A stretch of DNA of 10,145 nucleotides, taken from the NCBI GenBank assembly GCA_019418525.1, contig DYBS01000067.1, forward strand, positions 1 to 10,145. The letters run 5' to 3'. This DNA comes from Clostridiales bacterium. GTDB lineage: Bacteria > Bacillota > Clostridia > Oscillospirales > Oscillospiraceae. The translations under genes were made by a program, and so were the position numbers. The notes under the pieces were generated by a model, which ran no database searches, was not told where the DNA came from, and was given only the letters and a program-made list of their open reading frames with translations. This document shows, in pieces, positions 1 through 3,304 of this stretch (position 1 is its first letter; the number at the start of each line of letters is the position of its first letter).

Positions 1-311
1 ACCCGGAGCGCTGCCTCTCCCACCTGACCCAGAAGAAGGGAGAGCTGCCCCCGGAGCAGGAAGCCCTTCTGGCGTCACACCCCCTGGCCTGGGGGTGCGA
101 CCTGTGCCAGCGGGTGTGCCCCTACAACGCCCACCCAAAAGTCACCGAGTTATCCACCTTCCGGGACCATCTGGTGGAAAACCTCACCGAGGACATGGTG
201 GAGGGCGTCACCAACCGGCAATTTAAAGAGCGCTACGGCGACCGGGCCTTTGCCTGGCGGGGCCCGGCGGTGATCCGGCGCAACCTGGCCCTGCAAAATT
301 CCAAAAAATAG
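1..311 (+). CDS. queG: Epoxyqueuosine reductase QueG, C-terminal part (5' end outside window)
   Basis: The last 102 residues of a protein whose start lies left of the window are readable in the frame beginning at base 3, ending at TAG 309-311. QueG is a cytoplasmic cobalamin- and [4Fe-4S]-dependent enzyme that reduces epoxyqueuosine to queuosine in the wobble position of GUN-anticodon tRNAs. What is visible is the second ferredoxin-like half: a CLSHLTQKKGELP stretch, then CDLCQRVCPYN with Cys at fragment residues 32, 35 and 39. This Cys-X2-Cys-X3-Cys-Pro-X-Asn arrangement, together with the CLSxLTxxKxGxxP lead-in, is the typical QueG C-terminal signature. The cobalamin-binding part cannot be checked. 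Another ferredoxin-type reductase is possible, but the combination of motifs favours QueG. A strong hairpin follows the stop within 4 bases. Confidence 0.88.
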   Translation, partial: PERCLSHLTQKKGELPPEQEALLASHPLAWGCDLCQRVCPYNAHPKVTELSTFRDHLVENLTEDMVEGVTNRQFKERYGDRAFAWRGPAVIRRNLALQNSKK

Positions 312-314
312 AAT

Positions 315-368
315 AAACGCCGCCCTCTCCGGGGATACTCAGGTATCCACACGGAAAGGGCGGCGTTT
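315..368 (+). terminator. Long hairpin after queG, directly in front of the CBS gene start
   Basis: Perfect 12-base outer arms (AAACGCCGCCCT at 315-326, AGGGCGGCGTTT at 357-368) enclose a second short stem (328-331 with 352-355) and an inner GGATAC/GTATCC stem with a TCAG loop (333-338 with 343-348). The whole is almost one continuous stem of about 22 pairs. It lies 4 bases after the queG stop and runs into a T-rich but imperfect tail (GTTTGTTATGTT), so it can act as a rho-independent terminator. The next ATG is only 4 bases behind it, and the only Shine-Dalgarno-like bases (AAAGGG, 355-360) are in its 3' arm, so a role in translation control of the next gene is also possible. Confidence 0.75.
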
Positions 369-371
369 GTT

Positions 372-800
372 ATGTTGGTAAAAGACCTGATGACCTCCCC
401 CATCGTCACCATCACCCCCATGGAGAGCGCGGCGCTGGCCGCCCGGCTCCTGTCCCGGTACGACCTGGGGGTGCTGCCGGTGTGTCAGAACGACGGGCGG
501 CTGCGGGGGGTCGTCACCGACCGGGACCTGGTGCTCCGCTGTCTGGCCCCGGGGGAGAACCCGGAGCGGCTCCCGGTGGGGGACATTATGACCCGCAACT
601 GCGCCTGGGTGTCCCCCGGCGCCGACGTGCAGGAGGCCGCCCGGGTGATGGCGGCGGCCCAGGTGCGGCGGCTCCCGGTGGTGGAGGGCCGCAAGGTGGT
701 AGGGATGCTGTCCCTCAGCGACCTGGCCCGCAGCCGGGGCTTTGAGATGGAGGCTGGAGAGGCGTTAGGGGAGATCGCCCGGGGCGTGAAGGAGCGCTGA
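372..800 (+). CDS. Small protein made of two CBS domains
   Basis: 142 residues consisting almost only of a tandem CBS (Bateman) pair. CBS1 spans about residues 2-58 (VKDLMTSPIVTI at the start, GVVTDRDL near the end). CBS2 spans about 68-125 (VGDIMTRN, then RRLPVVEG and GMLSLSDLA). A C-terminal helix of about 15 residues follows. Such pairs bind adenine nucleotides (AMP, ATP, SAM) and sense energy or redox state, but the partner of stand-alone versions is usually unknown, and no effector domain is fused here. ATG 372 is chosen because starting at ATG 390 would remove the first strand of CBS1. The only ribosome binding site candidate, AAAGGG at 355-360, lies in the preceding hairpin. The stop is 2 bases from the stop of the convergent peptidase gene. 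No specific biological role can be assigned. Confidence 0.88.
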   Translation: MLVKDLMTSPIVTITPMESAALAARLLSRYDLGVLPVCQNDGRLRGVVTDRDLVLRCLAPGENPERLPVGDIMTRNCAWVSPGADVQEAARVMAAAQVRRLPVVEGRKVVGMLSLSDLARSRGFEMEAGEALGEIARGVKER

Positions 801-802
801 GG

Positions 803-1843
803 TTACTGGAAGTCCAGGTACCGCTCCACCAGCGCCAGGGTGCCCAGCAGGGCGTCCAGATGGGTGCGCTCCATGCCGTGGGAGGCCTGGACGCCGGGGC
901 CGATGAGGGCGGCGGGCACGTCCAGGCCGGACTTCCAGGCCACCGCCGCGTCGGAGGAGTAGTGGGGGTACACGTCCAGCACGGCGGGGATGTCGTGCTC
1001 CTTGGCCAGCCTGGACAGGCGGGTCACCATGTCGTAATCGAAGGGACCGGCGCTGTCGGCGGCGCAGATGGAGACGTGGTACTCGTCGCAGTTGAGGTCG
1101 GCCCCCACGCAGCCCATGTCCACCGCCAGCAGCTCGCTGAGCTCCGGAGAGAAGGTGGCCCCGCCGTGGCCCTGCTCCTCGTAGACGGTAAAGGTGATCT
1201 CCACGTTGCAGGCCGGGCGCTTTTTCTGGTCGGCAGCCCAGCGCAGCAGGGTGAGGAGGATCGCGGCGCTCCCCTTGTCGTCGATGAAGCGGGACTTCAG
1301 GAAGCCGCTCTCGGTGAACTCGGTCTTGGGGTCGTAACAGATGTAGTCCCCCACCTCGATGCCCAGGGAGCGCACGTCCTCGGCATTGAACACCTTCTCG
1401 TCCAGGCGGACGTACATATTCTCCACGTCCCGGGGCCGGGTGGCGGCGTCGTCAAAGACGTGGACCGCCGGGGACAGGGAGAGGACGGTTCCAGAATAGG
1501 AGCGCCCGTCCCGGGTGTAGATGCGGCAGTATTCGCCGTCCAGACTGGGGAGGACCGGCCCGCCGATCTTGCGGAAGAGCAGCTCGCCCTTGGCGGTGAT
1601 GGAGCGGACCATCAGGCCCAGGGTGTCCACATGGGCGCACACGCCCACGGTGCGGCTGCTGTCCCGGCCGGGCACCAGGATGGTGAGGTTGCCTTTGCGG
1701 CTGCGGCGGGTCTCATAGCCCACGGAGTGGGCCAGGCCCTCGGCCAGGTCGATGACGTTGCGGGTAAAGCCGCTGGGGCTGTCGGTACCCAGCAAAAAAC
1801 CGGCGTACTCTTTCAGGGCGGGGGCATAAGATTGGAAGTCCAT
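803..1843 (-). CDS. M42 family metallo-aminopeptidase (FrvX/glutamyl aminopeptidase type)
   Basis: 346 residues, the usual M42 length. These are cytoplasmic dinuclear zinc or cobalt aminopeptidases, often forming dodecameric tetrahedral complexes that trim peptides from the proteasome or from uptake. Candidate metal and catalytic residues are all present: His71 and Asp73 in AHVDT, Asp188/Asp189 in FIDDKGS, Glu222/Glu223 in YEEQG, Asp242 in VDMG and His322 in SHGMERTH. ATG 1843 is preferred over the in-frame GTG at 1852: GGAG (1855-1852 on the minus strand) sits 8 bases before the ATG but overlaps the GTG. The substrate cannot be read from sequence; some relatives act as cellulases or deblocking peptidases. 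A promoter is visible at 1885-1913. The gene converges on the CBS gene with a 2-base gap and no room for a separate terminator. Confidence 0.9.
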   Translation of the reverse strand: MDFQSYAPALKEYAGFLLGTDSPSGFTRNVIDLAEGLAHSVGYETRRSRKGNLTILVPGRDSSRTVGVCAHVDTLGLMVRSITAKGELLFRKIGGPVLPSLDGEYCRIYTRDGRSYSGTVLSLSPAVHVFDDAATRPRDVENMYVRLDEKVFNAEDVRSLGIEVGDYICYDPKTEFTESGFLKSRFIDDKGSAAILLTLLRWAADQKKRPACNVEITFTVYEEQGHGGATFSPELSELLAVDMGCVGADLNCDEYHVSICAADSAGPFDYDMVTRLSRLAKEHDIPAVLDVYPHYSSDAAVAWKSGLDVPAALIGPGVQASHGMERTHLDALLGTLALVERYLDFQ

Positions 1844-1884
1844 TGCAATCACTCCAGTTCTGTGGTAAGGTATCTTCGTTCAAA

Positions 1885-1913
1885 AGCATAGCCCTTTCCG
1901 GGCGAAAAAGCAA
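1885..1913 (-). promoter_or_regulatory. Sigma-A-type promoter of the M42 peptidase gene
   Basis: Read on the minus strand: -35 TTGCTT (1913-1908), 17-base spacer, -10 TATGCT (1890-1885). Transcription would start near 1878 and give a leader of about 35 bases before ATG 1843. The -35 box overlaps the ribosome binding site region of the divergent ybaK gene. A candidate promoter for ybaK in the same gap (TTGCAA 1843-1848, 17 bases, TAAGGT 1866-1871) is much weaker. Confidence 0.6.
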
Positions 1914-1927
1914 GGAAGCGATGTACC

Positions 1928-2404
1928 ATGGCACAGGAAAAAACCAATGTGATGCGCCTTTTGGGCCAGAAGAAGGTGGCCTTCACCCCCCACTACTACG
2001 CCGCCCCCGACGGCGCGGTGGACGGCCGCAGCGTGGCGGCCCTCACGGGCATGGACCCGGCGCGGGTGTTCAAGACCCTGGTGACCCGGGGCGCGGGCAA
2101 GCAGTATTACGTCTTTGTCATCCCGGTCACCGGGGAGCTGGACCTGAAGGCCGCCGCCAAGGCGGTGGGCGAGAAGTCCATCGAGATGATCCGGCAGGCG
2201 GAACTGCTGCCTTTGACCGGATATGTCCACGGCGGCTGCTCCCCCCTGGGGATGAAAAAGCAGTTCAAGACGGTGCTGGACGAGAGCGCCCGGGACCTGG
2301 AGACCATGCTGGTCAGCGCCGGGAAGATCGGCGCACAGGTGGAGCTCTCCCCCGCCGATCTGGCCAATTTGAGCCGGGCGGACTTCGCGCCGGTGAGCAA
2401 GTAA
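1928..2404 (+). CDS. ybaK: YbaK/EbsC-family Cys-tRNA(Pro) deacylase
   Basis: 158 residues, the usual length for the stand-alone YbaK/EbsC type. These cytoplasmic proteins hydrolyse Cys-tRNA(Pro) formed by mischarging by prolyl-tRNA synthetase, and share a fold with the ProRS INS editing domain. Visible family marks are the N-terminal TNVMRLLGQKKVAFTPHYY, RVFKTLVTRG (the conserved lysine region near residues 47-51), YVFVIPVTGELDLKAAAKA, and GYVHGGCSPLGMKKQ near residue 100. The start has AAGGAAG at 1912-1918, 9 bases upstream. The gene stands alone, divergent from the M42 peptidase, and its stop codon is part of a bidirectional terminator. The family also contains other trans-editing deacylases (ProXp types), so the exact mischarged tRNA is less sure than the family. 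Confidence 0.9.
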   Translation: MAQEKTNVMRLLGQKKVAFTPHYYAAPDGAVDGRSVAALTGMDPARVFKTLVTRGAGKQYYVFVIPVTGELDLKAAAKAVGEKSIEMIRQAELLPLTGYVHGGCSPLGMKKQFKTVLDESARDLETMLVSAGKIGAQVELSPADLANLSRADFAPVSK

Positions 2405-2444
2405 AAACATCCCCCACGGCGAAAAAAGCCGCGGGGGATGTTTT
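2404..2444. terminator. Bidirectional terminator between convergent ybaK and RHH gene
   Basis: Arms at 2404-2420 and 2428-2444 pair over 17 positions with one A/C mismatch around a GAAAAAA loop. The core is CATCCCCC/GGGGGATG, flanked by AAAA on the left and TTTT on the right, so both strands give a GC-rich stem followed by U residues. The left arm contains the last base of the ybaK stop (TAA 2402-2404) and the right arm the last base of the opposing gene's stop (TGA, 2446-2444), so one element closes both genes. Confidence 0.85.
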
Positions 2445-2626
2445 CATTCTGCCTCGGGGGGCACGGGGATCTCTCCGTGCTCTTTCTCGTATTCTTCCAG
2501 GTAGCGCTCTACCGCAATGCACAGCTGCATGTTGATGGAGCGGCGTCCCTGCTTCGCCAGCACTCGGATTTTATCCATGTGTATTTTCTCCAGGCGCAGC
2601 GGATAGGGATTAGCCTGAATGGACAT
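2444..2626 (-). CDS. Arc-like ribbon-helix-helix protein (RHH-A)
   Basis: 60 residues. The layout matches the Arc/MetJ ribbon-helix-helix fold: a short strand PYPLRL (residues 7-12), helix A (about 13-26), the turn GRRSIN (27-32), helix B (about 33-49), then a short tail EIPVPPEAE. The GRRSIN turn resembles the GRSVN turn of phage P22 Arc. RHH proteins dimerise and insert the paired strands into the major groove; many repress their own promoters. The start is supported by AGGAG (2640-2636) 9 bases upstream, and a good promoter lies at 2663-2691. It is divergent from a second RHH gene that it resembles throughout. No toxin gene is adjacent, so an antitoxin role is not supported. DNA binding is inferred from the fold; the target is unknown. 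Confidence 0.72.
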   Translation of the reverse strand: MSIQANPYPLRLEKIHMDKIRVLAKQGRRSINMQLCIAVERYLEEYEKEHGEIPVPPEAE

Positions 2627-2662
2627 ACAGCTTCACTCCTAATGACTCTAATAGATGCTACT

Positions 2663-2691
2663 ATCATATCTTGCGCCAAATCCAGGCTCAA
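2663..2691 (-). promoter_or_regulatory. Promoter of RHH-A gene
   Basis: On the minus strand: -35 TTGAGC (2691-2686), 17-base spacer, -10 TATGAT (2668-2663). The expected start is near 2656, about 30 bases before the ATG. The -10 lies inside TATCATAT (2662-2669, + strand), a word found again in the -10 region of the divergent gene. Confidence 0.65.
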
Positions 2692-2716
2692 TAGTTCTAA
2701 AAGATACAAAAAGATA

Positions 2717-2744
2717 TTGACTGTCTGGCTCTGAATGATATCAT
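2717..2744 (+). promoter_or_regulatory. Promoter of RHH-B gene with palindrome over the -10
   Basis: -35 TTGACT (2717-2722), 16-base spacer, -10 TATCAT (2739-2744). The perfect 10-base palindrome ATGATATCAT (2735-2744) covers the -10, and TATCATAT (2739-2746) repeats the word at the divergent -10. AGATACAAAA occurs at 2702-2711, between the two -35 boxes, and again at 2747-2756, just before the ribosome binding site. The expected transcript start near 2751 leaves a leader of under 20 bases. The palindrome and repeated words are operator candidates; binding is inferred. Confidence 0.6.
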
Positions 2745-2767
2745 ATAGATACAAAAGGAGGTCAGAT

Positions 2768-2956
2768 ATGAAAACTTGCAGAAAAGATGAGGTCATCTCC
2801 ATCTCCGTCACCCGGGAGATGAAGGAAAAGGCCCTCTATCTGGCCCGGCTCGACCAGCGCACCCTCCCCGGCCAGGTCCGCCACCTTCTCCAGGTCCATA
2901 TCCGGGATTATGAGCAGCTCCATGGGCCGATCCAGGTGTCGCCCCGTACTTCCTGA
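2768..2956 (+). CDS. Arc-like ribbon-helix-helix protein (RHH-B)
   Basis: 62 residues. ATG 2768 is chosen over ATG 2735 because a perfect AAAGGAGG (2754-2761) lies 6 bases upstream of it, while 2735 falls inside the promoter. The layout is a strand VISISV (9-14), helix A (about 15-28), a turn near DQRTLPG (29-35), helix B (about 36-51) and a tail HGPIQVSP. An ungapped alignment by eye of residues 11-59 with residues 9-57 of the divergent RHH-A gives 12 identities, including the YE..HG.I.V.P tail, so the two are likely distant paralogues. It probably binds DNA as a homodimer or with RHH-A. Proline and glycine in the turn (LPG) differ from Arc's SVN, so the fold call is less sure than for RHH-A. 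No toxin partner follows. Function beyond probable transcriptional control is unknown. Confidence 0.66.
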   Translation: MKTCRKDEVISISVTREMKEKALYLARLDQRTLPGQVRHLLQVHIRDYEQLHGPIQVSPRTS

Positions 2957-2963
2957 ATCGGTT

Positions 2964-2985
2964 CCGGCGGTCCGCCGGGCTTTTG
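2964..2985 (+). terminator. Probable terminator of RHH-B
   Basis: CCGGCGG (2964-2970) and CCGCCGG (2972-2978) form a compact GC-only hairpin 7 bases after the stop, followed by GCTTTTGTG. The T tract is short, so termination may be only partial. Confidence 0.5.
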
Positions 2986-3119
2986 TGCTCGCCGCACGGG
3001 CCACCTGGTTTTGCCGGCAGTACAACAGGCTGTTCATAGGCAACCAGCTCAGTTTTTGTTCTGCCGTGCCAGCGCAATCCCGCCGCAGCAGAACACAAGC
3101 CGGGGTGCGCCTTGGGGGA

Positions 3120-3148
3120 GTCCAGAGGGGGGTATCCCCCCTCTGGGC
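3120..3148. repeat. Perfect 11-bp hairpin, G6/C6 core
   Basis: CCAGAGGGGGG (3122-3132) and its exact complement (3136-3146) flank a TAT loop; one G-T and one G-C pair extend it to 3120-3148. It is followed by TTTCTTT, so it could also stop + strand transcripts. With the neighbouring hairpin at 3158-3186 it looks like a structured intergenic repeat element (REP/MITE-like). Only one copy is in this window, so the repeat status is inference. Confidence 0.6.
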
Positions 3149-3157
3149 TTTCTTTCC

Positions 3158-3186
3158 CACCGCTTTCTTTCGCAAAGAAAGCGGTG
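3158..3186. repeat. Perfect 13-bp hairpin with purine/pyrimidine arms
   Basis: CACCGCTTTCTTT (3158-3170) and AAAGAAAGCGGTG (3174-3186) are exact complements around a CGC loop. There is no T tract on either side, so it is not a typical terminator. It lies 10 bases from the G6/C6 hairpin, and the two were probably laid down as a unit. Confidence 0.6.
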
Positions 3187-3252
3187 CCCCGTCCGGGTAG
3201 GACGCCCGCGCGGCGAGCGCAACCCACCAGGCCCCGCCTGGCGCACAGACAA

Positions 3253-3286
3253 AAAGAGAGGACGCCGTCTCCGGCATCCTCTCTTT
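3253..3286 (-). terminator. Rho-independent terminator of ileS
   Basis: AAAGAGAGGA (3253-3262) pairs with TCCTCTCTTT (3277-3286), and GCCG (3264-3267) with CGGC (3272-3275) inside, separated by one C/A mismatch. Read on the minus strand, the stem lies 18 bases after the ileS stop and runs into CTTTTTGTC, a normal U tail. The other strand has only a short T tract. Confidence 0.85.
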
Positions 3287-3304
3287 GCTATATAGGTTAG
3301 CGGA

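Larger units (their letters stand above)
2957..3304. other. Gene-free 348-base interval rich in stem-loops
   Basis: No reading frame here has a plausible start, ribosome binding site or recognisable protein. From left to right it holds the RHH-B terminator, an 8-base inverted repeat TGTTCTGC/GCAGAACA (3057-3064 and 3088-3095), two long perfect hairpins (3120-3148 and 3158-3186), a smaller CCAGGC/GCCTGG hairpin (3227-3241) and the ileS terminator (3253-3286). The composition is G- and C-tract rich and unlike the AT-rich gap between the two RHH genes. Confidence 0.7.

Noticed and set aside
860..1891. A 343-residue open frame opposite the M42 peptidase
   Set aside because: Same composition artefact (Gly/Val/His/Asp-rich, no motif), and the opposite strand has a complete peptidase with all metal ligands.
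1843..2535. A 230-residue + strand frame through ybaK
   Set aside because: It is ybaK in the wrong frame, with a Gly/Arg/Pro-rich product, and it runs through the terminator.
2735..2767. An earlier in-frame start for RHH-B at 2735
   Set aside because: It falls inside the promoter -10 palindrome, and a perfect AAAGGAGG serves the ATG at 2768.
2444..2956. Toxin-antitoxin system built on the RHH proteins
   Set aside because: RHH antitoxins normally sit beside a RelE, MazF or similar toxin gene; none is present on either side, and both small proteins look like DNA binders.
3120..3186. CRISPR-like or tandem repeats
   Set aside because: The stems are inverted repeats of different sequence, without regular direct repeats or spacers.
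2762..3277. Minus-strand frames of 139-182 residues in the gene-free interval and RHH-B
   Set aside because: They run through terminators and perfect hairpins, have no ribosome binding site, and show no recognisable protein.
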